64,000 nucleotides of DNA from Pseudomonas sp. GM41(2012). GTDB lineage: Bacteria > Pseudomonadota > Gammaproteobacteria > Pseudomonadales > Pseudomonadaceae. The translations under genes and the position numbers were made by a program. Below the pieces are notes generated by a model. That model was given only the letters and a program-made list of their open reading frames with translations, was not told where the DNA came from and searched no databases. This document shows, in pieces, positions 54,885 to 64,000 of this stretch; positions within the stretch are counted from its first letter, which is position 1; each line of letters starts with the position of its first letter. The DNA is taken from positions 2,418,001 through 2,482,000 of the forward strand of contig NZ_AKJN02000006.1 in NCBI RefSeq assembly GCF_000282315.2. Direction: 5' to 3'.

Positions 54885-55889
54885 ATGACTACCCAGACCA
54901 ATCGCCAGTTCCTGCTTGCCAAACGTCCGGTGGGCGCGGCGACCCGCGAGACCTTCACCTATCAAGAAGTACCGGTCGGCGAACCGGCTGCGGGTCAGAT
55001 CCTGGTCAAAAACGAATACCTGTCCCTGGACCCGGCCATGCGTGGCTGGATGAACGAGGGCAAGTCCTACATCCCGCCGGTCGGCATCGGCGAAGTAATG
55101 CGCGCATTGGGCGTAGGCAAAGTCGTTGCATCGAGTAATCCGGGCTTCGCGGTCGGGGACTACGTCAATGGTGCCTTGGGTGTGCAGGATTACTTCCTCG
55201 GCGAGCCACGAGGTTTCTACAAGGTCGATCCGAAACTGGCGCCTCTGCCGCGCTATCTGTCGGCGCTGGGCATGACCGGAATGACCGCCTATTTCGCCCT
55301 GCTCGATGTCGGCGCGCCAAAGGCTGGCGACACCGTGGTGCTGTCGGGCGCGGCCGGTGCGGTGGGCAGCATTGCCGGGCAGATCGCCAAGATCAAAGGT
55401 TGCCGGGTCGTCGGCATTGCCGGGGGCGCAGACAAATGCCAGTTCCTGATCGACGAACTGGGTTTTGACGGTGCCATCGATTACAAAAACGAAGACGTCC
55501 AGGCCGGCCTCAAGCGCGAATGCCCGAAAGGTGTCGATGTGTATTTCGATAACGTCGGCGGCGATATCCTCGACGCGGTGTTGAGTCGCCTGGCCATGAA
55601 GGCGCGGGTGGTGATCTGTGGCGCCATCAGCCAGTACAACAACAAGGAAGCGGTCAAAGGCCCGGCCAACTACCTGTCGCTGCTGGTCAACCGCGCGCGA
55701 ATGGAAGGTTTTGTGGTGATGGACTATGCCGCGCAGTTCGCCGCCGCCGGACAGGAAATGGCCGGCTGGATGGCCAAGGGGCAACTCAAGAGCAAGGAAG
55801 ATATTGTTGAAGGACTGGAGACGTTCCCGGAAACGCTGATGAAGTTGTTCAGCGGCGAGAATTTCGGGAAGTTGGTGCTGAAGGTATAA
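54885..55889 (+). CDS. NADP-dependent oxidoreductase, CurA/MDR type
   Basis: This 334-aa zinc-independent medium-chain reductase starts MTTQTNRQFLLAKRPVG at 54885. The cofactor-binding Rossmann part has SGAAGAVGSIAGQIAKIKGCRVVGIAGG (about residues 148-175) and DYKNEDVQAGLK; the substrate side has MRGWMNEGKSYIPPVGIGEVMRALG. These match the family of NADPH-dependent curcumin reductases/2-alkenal reductases. No zinc-binding Cys set is present. A REP pair follows. Confidence 0.92.
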   Translation: MTTQTNRQFLLAKRPVGAATRETFTYQEVPVGEPAAGQILVKNEYLSLDPAMRGWMNEGKSYIPPVGIGEVMRALGVGKVVASSNPGFAVGDYVNGALGVQDYFLGEPRGFYKVDPKLAPLPRYLSALGMTGMTAYFALLDVGAPKAGDTVVLSGAAGAVGSIAGQIAKIKGCRVVGIAGGADKCQFLIDELGFDGAIDYKNEDVQAGLKRECPKGVDVYFDNVGGDILDAVLSRLAMKARVVICGAISQYNNKEAVKGPANYLSLLVNRARMEGFVVMDYAAQFAAAGQEMAGWMAKGQLKSKEDIVEGLETFPETLMKLFSGENFGKLVLKV

Positions 55890-55892
55890 AAG

Positions 55893-55956
55893 CATCGCGG
55901 GCAAGCCATGCTCCTACAGACGGTGAAATCTGTAGGAGCAAGGCTTGCCCGCGATT
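55893..55956. repeat. REP inverted pair (GCTCCTACA type)
   Basis: Two inverted units (55893-55918 and 55931-55956) lie between the CurA-like gene and convergent pyrF. Confidence 0.85.
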
Positions 55957-55973
55957 GATTTTGCAGTCGCCGC

Positions 55974-56672
55974 TTAAGCCAGCTCTGCCACCACAGCGGC
56001 CAACGCCTTCGCCGGATCCGCGGCCTGGCTGATCGGACGGCCAATCACCAGATAATCGGAACCGGCATCCAGCGCCTGACGCGGGGTCAGAATGCGGCGC
56101 TGATCGTCCTGGGCGCTGCCCGCTGGACGAATCCCCGGAGTGACCAGTTGCAGCGACGGGTGCGCCGATTTCAGGGCCTGGGCTTCCAGGGCCGAGCACA
56201 CCAGACCGTCCATCCCGGCTTTTTCCGCCAACGCGGCCAGGCGCAACACTTGCTCCTGCGGCTCGATATCCAGACCGATACCCGCCAGGTCTTCACGCTC
56301 CATGCTGGTCAGCACGGTCACGCCGATCAGCAATGGTTTCGGACCGGTGCGCTGGTCAAGCACTTCGCGGCATGCGGCCATCATGCGCAAGCCACCGGAG
56401 CAGTGCACATTGACCATCCACACGCCCATCTCCGCAGCCGCCTTGACGGCCATGGCGGTGGTGTTCGGAATGTCGTGGAACTTGAGGTCCAGGAACACTT
56501 CGAACCCCTTGTCACGCAGGGTGCCAACGATTTCCGAAGCGCAGCTGGTGAACAGTTCTTTACCGACCTTGACCCGGCACAGCTTCGGGTCCAACTGATC
56601 GGCCAGCTTCAGTGCGGCGTCACGGGTGGGAAAATCCAGGGCGACGATGATAGGAGTCTGGCAGGCGGACAT
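55974..56672 (-). CDS. pyrF: Orotidine 5'-phosphate decarboxylase
   Basis: PyrF makes UMP from OMP in pyrimidine synthesis. The ATG at 56672 gives 232 aa ([21 protein letters not shown]). The catalytic DxKxxDI motif is present as [11 protein letters not shown] (about residues 58-68) and the C-terminal phosphate-binding VTPGIRPAG and VIGRPISQA are intact. The 32 residues readable upstream are not part of the family. Confidence 0.97.
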   Translation of the reverse strand: MSACQTPIIVALDFPTRDAALKLADQLDPKLCRVKVGKELFTSCASEIVGTLRDKGFEVFLDLKFHDIPNTTAMAVKAAAEMGVWMVNVHCSGGLRMMAACREVLDQRTGPKPLLIGVTVLTSMEREDLAGIGLDIEPQEQVLRLAALAEKAGMDGLVCSALEAQALKSAHPSLQLVTPGIRPAGSAQDDQRRILTPRQALDAGSDYLVIGRPISQAADPAKALAAVVAELA

Positions 56673-56952
56673 GAGTGGGCTCTCAGGCAGGTCGAAATCG
56701 GCGCGCATTGTAGCGGAACCAGCGCCTCTGCGGGACCCGATGATCGGTAATTCGTCGAGACGGCTCAAGCAAGACTAGCCCTTGCACCCATTGTGTCGAG
56801 TCAGATACACACATGACATGCCTGCAACACCCTTCAACGTTACCTTCGGCAGCCGCAACACGTCCTACAGCACTTCCCGCCTCCGGGCCGGACGCCTATG
56901 CTGAAACCACAACCTCGCAGCCCATCTTTGTGGTTGGCAGCCTACCTGGCAG

Positions 56953-57723
56953 ATGAACGCACGCATGCACAACCTCCACGCACCTGTGAACGACGATCAA
57001 AAAGCGCCCGGCGACGACAAACGCTGGAGCATTCGCGCCCTGATCGTCGACGATGACGTCCCGATCCGCGAACTGATGATCGACTATCTGGCCCGGTTCA
57101 ACATTCACGCCAGCGGCGTCACCGATGGCGCCGCGATGCGCCTGGCGCTGCAAGCGGAGCATTTCGACGTGGTGGTGCTCGACCTGATGCTGCCCGGCGA
57201 AGACGGTTTGTCACTGTGCCGCTGGCTACGCGCCGAATCGGACATCCCGATTCTGATGCTCACTGCCCGCTGCGAACCCACCGACCGGATCATCGGCCTG
57301 GAACTGGGCGCCGACGACTACATGGCCAAGCCGTTCGAGCCTCGCGAACTGGTCGCGCGGATCCAGACGATCCTGCGCCGGGTGCGCGACGACCGCACTG
57401 AACAACGGGCGAACATCCGTTTCGACAACTGGCGCCTGAACAGCGTGCTGCGCCAATTGATCGCCGCTGATGGCCTGGTGGTGCCGCTGTCCAACGCCGA
57501 GTTCCGTTTGCTCTGGGTGTTCATCGAACGTCCGCGCCGGGTACTCAGCCGCGAACAACTGCTGGATGCCGCTCGCGGTCGCTCGATCGAAGCCTTTGAT
57601 CGCAGCATCGACTTGTTGGTCTCGCGCCTGCGCCAAAAACTCGGTGACGACCCGAAAGCCCCGCAACTGATCAAAACCGTTCGCGGTGAGGGTTATCTGT
57701 TCGACGCCAGAGACATCGGCTGA
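56953..57723 (+). CDS. OmpR-family response regulator
   Basis: This 256-aa regulator has a receiver domain (about residues 28-140) with the acidic pair at 33-35, phospho-acceptor D77 (VVLDLMLPGEDG), T104 and K126 (YMAKPFEP), and a C-terminal OmpR winged helix (SNAEFRLLWVFIERPRRVLSREQLLDAARG ... RGEGYLF). The ATG at 56953 has a weak ribosome site; an ATG at 56965 is an alternative. The histidine kinase gene follows with a TGATG overlap, so they form one two-component system. Confidence 0.93.
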   Translation: MNARMHNLHAPVNDDQKAPGDDKRWSIRALIVDDDVPIRELMIDYLARFNIHASGVTDGAAMRLALQAEHFDVVVLDLMLPGEDGLSLCRWLRAESDIPILMLTARCEPTDRIIGLELGADDYMAKPFEPRELVARIQTILRRVRDDRTEQRANIRFDNWRLNSVLRQLIAADGLVVPLSNAEFRLLWVFIERPRRVLSREQLLDAARGRSIEAFDRSIDLLVSRLRQKLGDDPKAPQLIKTVRGEGYLFDARDIG

Positions 57724-58772
57724 TGCGTGCGCGCTTCGATACGCTCTTCGGCCGCCTGTTTGGCATGCTGCTGGTGGCGATCATCCTGGCGCACGTGTTG
57801 GCGTTTTTCTGGTTTCACTATTACGGCCCGCCGCCGCCCCCTCCGCCGCCGGGTTTTTCCGAAAACTTCGACGGACAGCGCCCACCGATGGACCCGCGCT
57901 TCGGAAATCGGCCACCGCGGCCGTGGTTCGGCGGTCCCTTGGTGCCGCTGACCTTTCAGCTGGTCTCGCTGATCATCGCCGCCTGGTACGGTGCCAAACT
58001 GCTGAGCCGGCCGATTCAGCGCCTGAGCGATGCTGCCGAGCGACTGAGCGAAAACCTCGACAGCCCGCCTCTGGATGAGTCCGGCCCACGGGAAGCACGG
58101 CAAGCGGCACACACCTTCAACAAGATGCAGCAACGCATTCGTGAACAAGTGCAGCAACGCTCGCGGATGCTTGGCGCCGTCTCCCACGACCTGCGTACGC
58201 CGCTGTCGCGGCTCAAGCTGCGACTGGAGCAGATCGACGACAACAAATTGCAAGGCCAGATGCGTCAGGATCTGAACGACATGATCGGCATGCTCGACGC
58301 CACGCTCACCTACCTGCACGAGCAGCGCACCAGTGAGGCCCTGCAATGGATGGACGTGCAGGCGCTGGTCGAATCCCTGAGTGAAAACGCCCAGGACCAG
58401 GGCGCCGATGTTCTCACCAGCGGCCACTGCGCACCGTTGCAAGTGCAGCCGATGGCCTTGCGCTCGTGCATCAACAACCTGCTGGACAATGCCCTGCGTT
58501 ATGCCGGGCAAGCACTGATTACGCTCGACGACACGCGCGAAACCCTGGTGATCCGGGTCATCGATCATGGGCCGGGTATTGCGGCGGATAAACGTGAAGC
58601 CGTGTTCGAGCCATTCTTTCGTCTGGAAGGATCGCGCAACCGCAACTCCGGTGGCGTCGGACTGGGCATGACCATCGCCCGCGAGGCGGCCGAACGCCAG
58701 GGCGGACACTTGAGCCTGGAGGAAACGCCCGGTGGTGGCCTGACAGCAGTGATTCGCCTGCCCCGAGCCTGA
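57723..58772 (+). CDS. Sensor histidine kinase with a short Pro-rich periplasmic loop
   Basis: This 349-aa kinase has TM1 (about residues 10-30), a periplasmic loop of about 55 residues starting GPPPPPPPPGF and rich in Pro/Arg, TM2 (about 78-96), HAMP, the H-box MLGAVSHDLRTPLSRLKLRLE (phospho-His), and the ATPase domain with NNLLDNALRYA (N-box), DHGPGI (G1) and GGVGLGMTIARE (G2). The proline-rich loop is unusual. It begins 1 nt inside the regulator gene. Confidence 0.92.
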   Translation: MRARFDTLFGRLFGMLLVAIILAHVLAFFWFHYYGPPPPPPPPGFSENFDGQRPPMDPRFGNRPPRPWFGGPLVPLTFQLVSLIIAAWYGAKLLSRPIQRLSDAAERLSENLDSPPLDESGPREARQAAHTFNKMQQRIREQVQQRSRMLGAVSHDLRTPLSRLKLRLEQIDDNKLQGQMRQDLNDMIGMLDATLTYLHEQRTSEALQWMDVQALVESLSENAQDQGADVLTSGHCAPLQVQPMALRSCINNLLDNALRYAGQALITLDDTRETLVIRVIDHGPGIAADKREAVFEPFFRLEGSRNRNSGGVGLGMTIAREAAERQGGHLSLEETPGGGLTAVIRLPRA

Positions 58773-58885
58773 TTACCCGCTCTGTGTACCGCTCGGTACA
58801 AACTTCACATACCCACGACAACTTGCCCCTTGAGGCTGCATAAGCCGGTGCACCCACCGGTTATCCATTCCAAGGAGTGAGCACA

Positions 58886-59740
58886 ATGATTGGTAGCGTC
58901 AGCAGTTACACGAGCTATTCCAGCACCAGCAGCACCACAACCAGCTCCGCACGCAGTCAGCAATTTCAGAAAGATCTGCTCGCCAAACTCGACAGCAACA
59001 GCGACGGCGCGGTGGATCAGGATGAACTCAAGAGCGCACTGTCGCAGAAAACCGACGACGGTCTGCTGGTCAGCCTGAGCAAGAATTTCGCCGACCTGGA
59101 CAGCGACGAAAGCGGCAGCCTGAGCAGTGAAGAAATGGCCGCGATGGCCCCTCCGCCGCCACCGCCACCGCCACGGGACCAGGCACCGAATACCGAACTG
59201 GCTGACGCGCTGATCAGCGCCCTGGACGCCGACGGTGACGGCGCCATCAGCAGCGATGAACTGAGCAACGGCCTGGCCAACGCCGGTAGCAGCGCCGACA
59301 GCACAGAAATCTTCTCGGCCCTGGACAAGAACGAAGACGGCTCCGTCAGCCAGGACGAACTCGCCGCCAGCCTCGCCCCGCCTCCGCCGCCACCTCAACA
59401 AATGTCCAGCGAAGAACTGTTCAGCCAGCTCGATGCGGACAGCGACGGCAGTGTCAGCGCCACCGAGCTGACCAGCGCGTTGCAGACCAGCAGCACCTCA
59501 TCGACCAACACCGACACCAGCGCCGCGTTGCTCAAAGTGCTGGATAGCGACAGCAGTGGCGGCGTCAGCAGCGACGAATTGAACGCGGCGTTGCAAGCCG
59601 GCCGCGAGCGAAACACCAACAGCTCCACCGATCAGTCGAACGTGACCGAAGCCCTGAACAAAATGATCGCCAACCTGAGCAAGCAGTATTCGCTCGACAA
59701 CGTGGCGACCGTGGGCAAATACCTGAACGTCGCGACCTGA
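58886..59740 (+). CDS. Six-EF-hand protein (XopAW-like)
   Basis: The ATG at 58886 (AAGGAG 8 bp upstream; the nearby GTG at 58877 overlaps the ribosome site) gives 284 aa. Six 12-residue calcium loops start at D36, D72, D114, D147, D183 and D220, all with Glu at position 12. They are joined by Ser/Thr-rich spacers and two poly-proline runs (about 89-96 and 165-170). There is no normal signal peptide; the N-terminus is Ser/Thr/Tyr-rich. The arrangement resembles the XopAW family of EF-hand effectors, but secretion is not shown. It follows the two-component system by 113 bp. Confidence 0.85.
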   Translation: MIGSVSSYTSYSSTSSTTTSSARSQQFQKDLLAKLDSNSDGAVDQDELKSALSQKTDDGLLVSLSKNFADLDSDESGSLSSEEMAAMAPPPPPPPPRDQAPNTELADALISALDADGDGAISSDELSNGLANAGSSADSTEIFSALDKNEDGSVSQDELAASLAPPPPPPQQMSSEELFSQLDADSDGSVSATELTSALQTSSTSSTNTDTSAALLKVLDSDSSGGVSSDELNAALQAGRERNTNSSTDQSNVTEALNKMIANLSKQYSLDNVATVGKYLNVAT

Positions 59741-59748
59741 GTCAAAAG

Positions 59749-59843
59749 CATCGCGAGCAGGCTCGCTCCCACATTGACTTGTATCGATAACAAATTATGT
59801 GATCAATGCAGATCAACTGTGGGAGCGAGCCTGCTCGCGATGA
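59749..59843. repeat. REP inverted pair (GCTCCCACA type)
   Basis: Two inverted units (59749-59774 and 59819-59843) of the GAGCAGGCTCGCTCCCACA family surround a 44-bp AT-rich loop. It lies between the EF-hand gene and the AI-2E permease gene. Confidence 0.88.
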
Positions 59844-59866
59844 GGCCCTAAGCCCCAACGAAAATC

Positions 59867-60922
59867 TCAGGGCCGGCGATCCTCAACCCGGGCCTGACTC
59901 TTGCTCCAGTCGTTCAGCAGGCTGTAGGCCACCGCCAACAACGTCGGGCCGATGAACAAGCCTATAAACCCGAAGGCAATCAGCCCGCCAAACACCCCGA
60001 GCAGGACAATCACCAACGGCAAATTCCCGCCCCGGCTGATCAGGTACGGTTTGAGCACGTTGTCGACGCCACTGATGATGAACATCCCCCAAATCCCGAG
60101 AAACACCGCCATCCCGTACTCGCCCTTCCAGGCCAGCCAGGCCGTGGCCGGAATCCACACCAGCGGCGGTCCCATCGGAATCAGGCTCAACAAAAACGTG
60201 ACGATCCCCAGCACCAGCGCCCCGGGTACCCCGGCAATCAGAAACCCGATCAACGCCAGAACCGCCTGGGCCGCTGCCGTCCCGATCACACCGTTCACCA
60301 CCCGCTGCACCGAGCCCGCTACCAACTCAATGTAATACCCGGCACGCTCACCAATCAGACGTTCCAGCAACCCGTGAACAAACGCTGCCAGGCGCGGCCC
60401 GTCACGGTAGAAAAAGAACACGAAGACGATACTCAACGTCAGCTCAAGTATCCCGCCGCCAATCTGCGCACTGCGCGCCAGCAACCAATTGCCGACCTGA
60501 CCCAGATAAGGTTTGACCGCCAGCATCATCGCCGCGCCCTGCTGATCGATGCTGTTCCAGACCCCCACCAGCCGCTCGCCCACCAAGGGAATACTGCCCA
60601 GCCAGGCCGGCGCTTCCGGCAGCCCGTCGACCTGCACATCCTTGATGAATGCCGTGGCATCGCGCACATGGTCCGCGAGGTTGAACCCCAGCCAGACCAA
60701 CGGCAATGCCACCAGCAACATCCAGCCCAGCGTCAGCATTGCGGCCGCCAGGGATTCGCGACCATTGAGCAAACGCGTCAGCAAACGCATCAACGGCCAA
60801 CTGGCAAACGCCAGCACTGCGCCCCAGAACAGCGCCGACCAGAACGGCGCCATCACCCAGAAACTCGCGCCAAACAGCACCAGGAGCAGGATCTGCACCA
60901 ACAGCCGATCGTTATTGATCAT
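59867..60922 (-). CDS. AI-2E-family (UPF0118) transporter
   Basis: This 351-aa integral membrane protein has about eight hydrophobic segments and the family's C-terminal block (PLVWIPATAWLAWKGEYGMAVFLGIWGMFIISGVDNVLKPYLISRG). The family includes AI-2 exporters, Na+/H+ antiporters and others, so the AI-2 name does not prove the substrate. A start at 60922 (MINNDRLLVQILLLVLF) is used. Confidence 0.9.
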   Translation of the reverse strand: MINNDRLLVQILLLVLFGASFWVMAPFWSALFWGAVLAFASWPLMRLLTRLLNGRESLAAAMLTLGWMLLVALPLVWLGFNLADHVRDATAFIKDVQVDGLPEAPAWLGSIPLVGERLVGVWNSIDQQGAAMMLAVKPYLGQVGNWLLARSAQIGGGILELTLSIVFVFFFYRDGPRLAAFVHGLLERLIGERAGYYIELVAGSVQRVVNGVIGTAAAQAVLALIGFLIAGVPGALVLGIVTFLLSLIPMGPPLVWIPATAWLAWKGEYGMAVFLGIWGMFIISGVDNVLKPYLISRGGNLPLVIVLLGVFGGLIAFGFIGLFIGPTLLAVAYSLLNDWSKSQARVEDRRP

Positions 60923-60991
60923 CTAAATCTCGAAAAAAGTCAGTCCGCAAAAGAGTGGGCGAACGCAGTGTGTACGTTCGCCTGATAAAGC

Positions 60992-61810
60992 TTACCGCAA
61001 CAGTTCGATGTGCAAACCAGCGCCGTCGATGCTGCCGGCTTCCATCCTGGCGGTACGCACCCCCTGTCCGATCAGTGCCTGACGCCAGGCTTCGGCCTTC
61101 GGCCCGGAAACACTGACCCGCAACGTGGTGTCCAGATTCAGCCCACGAGAGATCAGGCGTAGCCAGGACTCGTCAGGATCGCCGGTCAGTTTGGGGAAAT
61201 CGAGTTCACCGGTGCTTTTGAGCTCTCGAAGCAAGGTTGCAGAAGTCGGCAGCAAATCACCCAGCGGCGCGGCGGCGTCAAACTGTTCGACATGCAGATA
61301 AGCTTTGCGATTGCCGCGCGTGATGCTGTAAAGCGCCACCAGCGTGTTGTCCTGTGGGGCCGCCAGACGCAACAGCAAAAACGCTTGCTGATCATCTGCG
61401 CCATAAAGCTTGGCATTGCCGAAGACGTCATTGGCCCACAGGCTGCTCTCGCCGCAATCACGGGCCTGGCACCAGAACAGCAACTGGGCCTCCTGCTTCT
61501 GCAAGGCTTCACGAGCAGCGGTGAAGGCCTCGGTGGAGGAATGCTCCGGTGGCAACTCGTAGGTTACCGAAGTGGTTTGCCCTCTGGCAGCGACCTGGCC
61601 GTCGAAGCGCAACTGGCCGCTGATTTTGCGGATCGAACCCAATGGATAGATCCGCTCAAGTTCGGCGACCGGACGATAGTCAACGATCTGCGCATCGGCC
61701 ATACGCGGCACGATCGGCAGGTCATGGCTGCCCGGGACATCGGCGGCAAATAACAGGGGACTGAAGCAATACAGCGCCAGCAGACTGAATGAACGCATGG
61801 ATAGACTCAT
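60992..61810 (-). CDS. DUF4892 domain-containing secreted protein
   Basis: This 272-aa protein starts at 61810, its ATG overlapping the GST stop by 4 nt; an ATG 4 codons later (61798) is an alternative. It has a signal peptide ([23 protein letters not shown]) and the DUF4892 core with [40 protein letters not shown]. Function is unknown; I know the family mainly from Pseudomonas. It probably acts in the periplasm. It is last in the operon hydrolase-hydrolase-GST-DUF4892. Confidence 0.82.
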   Translation of the reverse strand: MSLSMRSFSLLALYCFSPLLFAADVPGSHDLPIVPRMADAQIVDYRPVAELERIYPLGSIRKISGQLRFDGQVAARGQTTSVTYELPPEHSSTEAFTAAREALQKQEAQLLFWCQARDCGESSLWANDVFGNAKLYGADDQQAFLLLRLAAPQDNTLVALYSITRGNRKAYLHVEQFDAAAPLGDLLPTSATLLRELKSTGELDFPKLTGDPDESWLRLISRGLNLDTTLRVSVSGPKAEAWRQALIGQGVRTARMEAGSIDGAGLHIELLR

Positions 61811-62466
61811 CGGATCAGCATGGCCTGGGCACCCTTGATGATACTGGCGTCATCGATGCGCTCAGGCACCAGCAAACCGCGCTGTACCGCCGGACGCGCC
61901 TCCATGGTTGCCATCCAGCGCTGCAGGGCCGGCAAACCGTCGACCGCGACACCCGACCACTCATGGCCACGGACCCACGGATAAGTGGCGATGTCGGCAA
62001 TGCTGTATTCACCGGCCAGAAACTCCACGGCTTGCAGGCGCGTGTCGAGCACTTCATAGAGGCGGCGGGTTTCATGTTGATAGCGATCGATGGCGCCCTG
62101 GAGCTTCTCCGGGAAGTAACGGAAAAACACGTTGGCCTGGCCTTGCATCGGGCCGATCCCACCCATCTGGAACATCAGCCATTGCAGGACCACTGAACGC
62201 CCCTTGGGGTCTTTTGGCAGCAGTTTGCCGCTCAGTTCAGCCAGGTAAATCAGGATCGCGCCGGATTCAAACACGGCGAAATCGCCGTTGGCGCGGTCGA
62301 CAATCGCCGGAATCCGGCCATTGGGATTGATCTTGAGGAAGCCCTCGGACTTCTGTTCCTTTTTGTCGAAACTCAAGGCGTGCACCGTGTAGGGCAGGCC
62401 GAGTTCCTCGAGCACGATAGAGACCTTGTGGCCATTCGGGGTCGCAGCGGTGTAGAGATCTATCAT
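61807..62466 (-). CDS. Glutathione S-transferase, nu/YfcG-like
   Basis: The start at 62466 (GGGAG upstream) gives 219 aa: [24 protein letters not shown]. The N-terminal [12 protein letters not shown] (Thr/Asn active-site pair), [11 protein letters not shown] and [11 protein letters not shown] match YfcG/Ure2p-like disulfide reductase GSTs. The GWxF... helix domain has [16 protein letters not shown]. Family members reduce disulfides using two glutathiones. It sits between the alpha/beta hydrolase gene (50-bp gap) and DUF4892. Confidence 0.93.
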   Translation of the reverse strand: MIDLYTAATPNGHKVSIVLEELGLPYTVHALSFDKKEQKSEGFLKINPNGRIPAIVDRANGDFAVFESGAILIYLAELSGKLLPKDPKGRSVVLQWLMFQMGGIGPMQGQANVFFRYFPEKLQGAIDRYQHETRRLYEVLDTRLQAVEFLAGEYSIADIATYPWVRGHEWSGVAVDGLPALQRWMATMEARPAVQRGLLVPERIDDASIIKGAQAMLIR

Positions 62467-62516
62467 GGTTGTCTCCCATTTCAACCCGCCCAGCCTCGAC
62501 AGTTGCCCGGCGCAAG

Positions 62517-63371
62517 TCAAGGAACGGCGAAGAACCGATTGAAACAGTCTGCGACAAGGTCGGCACCGGGTTCGTCATTCAGGTGCAAATGATGACCGCC
62601 AGGCAGCTGTTCACGGCTAAAGGGTAGACGCTCCAGCAACTCGGGATGTTTGGCGAGCATGCCGTCGGCAGCCACCACCAGTTTTGCAGGACAACTGACT
62701 CGCAGGACGAAGGCCATCGCCTGTTCGGTGGTCAGACGCAGCGGCGACGGCAAGGTCAGGCGGTTATCGGTGCGCCAGGTATAACCGCCCGGCACTGGCA
62801 TCAATCCACGTTGGGCCAGCAGCTCTGCGGCTTCGCGACTGACAGCGACCAAGCCTTTCATCCGCGCTTCGATGGCCCGGTCGAGGGTGTTGTAGACCGG
62901 TTTGCGCTTCTCCCGCAAATCCAGCTGCGCTTGCAGGGCCATGCCCATCCGTTCGGCAGCGTTTTCGCCCTTGTCTGTAGGAGGAATGACTCCGTCGATC
63001 AACGCCAGATGGGTTACGCGTTCCGGCAACGAACCGGCCAGCACCAGCGAAACGATCGCACCCATGGAATGCCCCAGCAGCCCAAAGCGCTTCCAGCCCA
63101 ATTGCTCGGCCACTTGCAGCACGTCATGGGCGTAGTCCCACAGCGCGTAACCGGCACCGCTCGGCCGATGCCCGGAATGACCGTGACCGGCCATGTCCAG
63201 CGCGATGATGCGCAAGCCTTTGAGCTTCGGCGCCAGCCGGGCGAAGCTGTTGGCGTTGTCCAGCCAGCCATGCAAGGCAATCACCGGCAGGCCGTCTTCG
63301 GGGCCGAACAAGTGCGCTGCCAACTCGATGTGCGGCAGGCTCAGGCGAACTTCTTCAACGACGTTGCTCAT
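62517..63371 (-). CDS. Alpha/beta hydrolase
   Basis: This 284-aa hydrolase starts [21 protein letters not shown] at 63371, overlapping the upstream hydrolase stop by 4 nt (ATGA); the longer open frame to 63857 runs inside that gene. It has the oxyanion region [17 protein letters not shown], the nucleophile elbow [12 protein letters not shown] (Ser), [11 protein letters not shown], and a C-terminal His ([10 protein letters not shown]). The substrate is unknown. Confidence 0.92.
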   Translation of the reverse strand: MSNVVEEVRLSLPHIELAAHLFGPEDGLPVIALHGWLDNANSFARLAPKLKGLRIIALDMAGHGHSGHRPSGAGYALWDYAHDVLQVAEQLGWKRFGLLGHSMGAIVSLVLAGSLPERVTHLALIDGVIPPTDKGENAAERMGMALQAQLDLREKRKPVYNTLDRAIEARMKGLVAVSREAAELLAQRGLMPVPGGYTWRTDNRLTLPSPLRLTTEQAMAFVLRVSCPAKLVVAADGMLAKHPELLERLPFSREQLPGGHHLHLNDEPGADLVADCFNRFFAVP

Positions 63372-64000
63372 GCGCAATCCTGTTGGCGGCGACCGTCCCA
63401 ACGGCTGAGCAGGTTCTTCAGCAGCGTGGCCGTGTCTTGGGGACGTTCGAGGGGAAACATGTGGCCGCCTGGCATGGTCAGGGACTCGCCCAGCGGCAAG
63501 CGCCCCACGAGGCTTGCGTGATGACGCATCACCACCCGGCTCTTGTGCCCGCGAACCACCGCCAGCGGCACTTTCAGTTGCCGCGTGCGGCCGGGGCTGG
63601 TGTGCGGCACGCCACGGTAGATACTGATTTCCGTGGCCGGGTCGAAGCGCAGGCGCAACCTGTCGCCCACCTTGTGCAAGCCGTGTTGCAGGTAAGCGTC
63701 GAAGCATTCCGGATCGAAACCGCGAAACAGGGTTTTGCCCGCGAAATAGAGTCGGGCCGCGTCCAGATCGGTGAACTCTTCCCGGCGTCCCAACGTACGG
63801 CCGGCCGGGGTCAGGCGATCGATGAAACCGAAGCGTTTGGCGGCGCGGATCACCCATTGATCGGCGCGGGTCAGCACCGGCGAATCAAGCATCACCACGC
63901 CGCGATAGAGCTCGGGGCACCGCAACGCCGCGTGCAGATGCAGCACGCCACCGAAGGAATGGCCGACCCCCCACACGGGTTCCGGTTGCTGCTTGAGGTG
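63368..64000 (-). CDS. Alpha/beta hydrolase, 3' part only
   Basis: The gene runs past the right window edge; the visible 210 residues begin HLKQQPEPVWGVGHSFGGVL. The nucleophile elbow GHSFGG is near the visible start, so about 70 N-terminal residues are missing. The catalytic His is probably in SLTMPGGHMFPLE. It overlaps the second hydrolase by 4 nt, so the two are co-expressed and may be diverged duplicates acting in the same step. Confidence 0.88.
   Translation of the reverse strand, partial: HLKQQPEPVWGVGHSFGGVLHLHAALRCPELYRGVVMLDSPVLTRADQWVIRAAKRFGFIDRLTPAGRTLGRREEFTDLDAARLYFAGKTLFRGFDPECFDAYLQHGLHKVGDRLRLRFDPATEISIYRGVPHTSPGRTRQLKVPLAVVRGHKSRVVMRHHASLVGRLPLGESLTMPGGHMFPLERPQDTATLLKNLLSRWDGRRQQDCA

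Overview
The window is a chromosomal segment of a Pseudomonas, most likely of the P. fluorescens group. The evidence is the gene order (rluC / rne / murB-ptp-kdsB-ycaR-lpxK-exbD-exbB / comEC, and further on ABC-2 transporter / GST / transglutaminase / fadE / PA2817-like), the typical Pseudomonas REP pairs between genes, and high-GC codon use throughout. It contains no rRNA, CRISPR array or prophage. All calls come from reading the sequence; no database search was run.

Region by region: 1-4.5 kb holds the start of rluC and, divergently, rne with a clear sigma-70 promoter and a leader of about 635 nt. From 4.5 to 13.5 kb an accessory block sits between rne and murB: a LysR regulator, a three-gene operon (FAH/GguC-like enzyme, EamA transporter, left-handed beta-helix protein fused to a methyltransferase-like domain), and a molybdenum hydroxylase operon (2Fe-2S subunit, Tat-exported molybdopterin subunit, XdhC, MocA-like). 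From 13.5 to 20.4 kb is the tightly overlapped envelope operon exbB-exbD-lpxK-ycaR-kdsB-ptp-murB with comEC upstream. From 20.5 to 27.7 kb are a DUF2062 protein, an ABC-2 exporter, a GST, a transglutaminase-like protein, FadE and a small PA2817-like protein.

From 27.7 to 31 kb a LysR gene diverges from a small set that looks functionally linked: an AlaX-type tRNA-editing protein, a 2-oxoglutarate/Fe(II) oxygenase and a LysE exporter. This could be a system that makes, exports and protects against an unusual amino acid. After a probable group II intron remnant (about 31 kb) comes a complete Tad/Flp pilus locus (31.6-45.8 kb). It is split into two convergent operons (rcpA-tadD-DUF3613 on plus; flp-flp-tadV-AAA ATPase-rcpC-tadG-tadE-tadE/F-tadZ-tadA-tadB-tadC on minus) that meet at a perfect 38-bp-arm palindrome. 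A regulator with a degenerate receiver domain and an AraC output domain lies upstream of the pilins. The locus is bounded on the right by two identical tRNA-Gly/tRNA-Glu pairs with a strong shared promoter.

From 46.6 to 54 kb are a membrane-anchored protein of unknown function, a 71-bp-period REP array, an IS481-type element sitting inside a mosaic intergenic repeat, a chemoreceptor, a MocR regulator, and a second, inverted-repeat-bounded copy of the mosaic repeat. The rest (54-64 kb) holds an SDR, a CurA-like reductase, pyrF, a two-component system followed by a six-EF-hand protein, an AI-2E-family permease, DUF4892, a GST and two alpha/beta hydrolases, the last cut by the window end.
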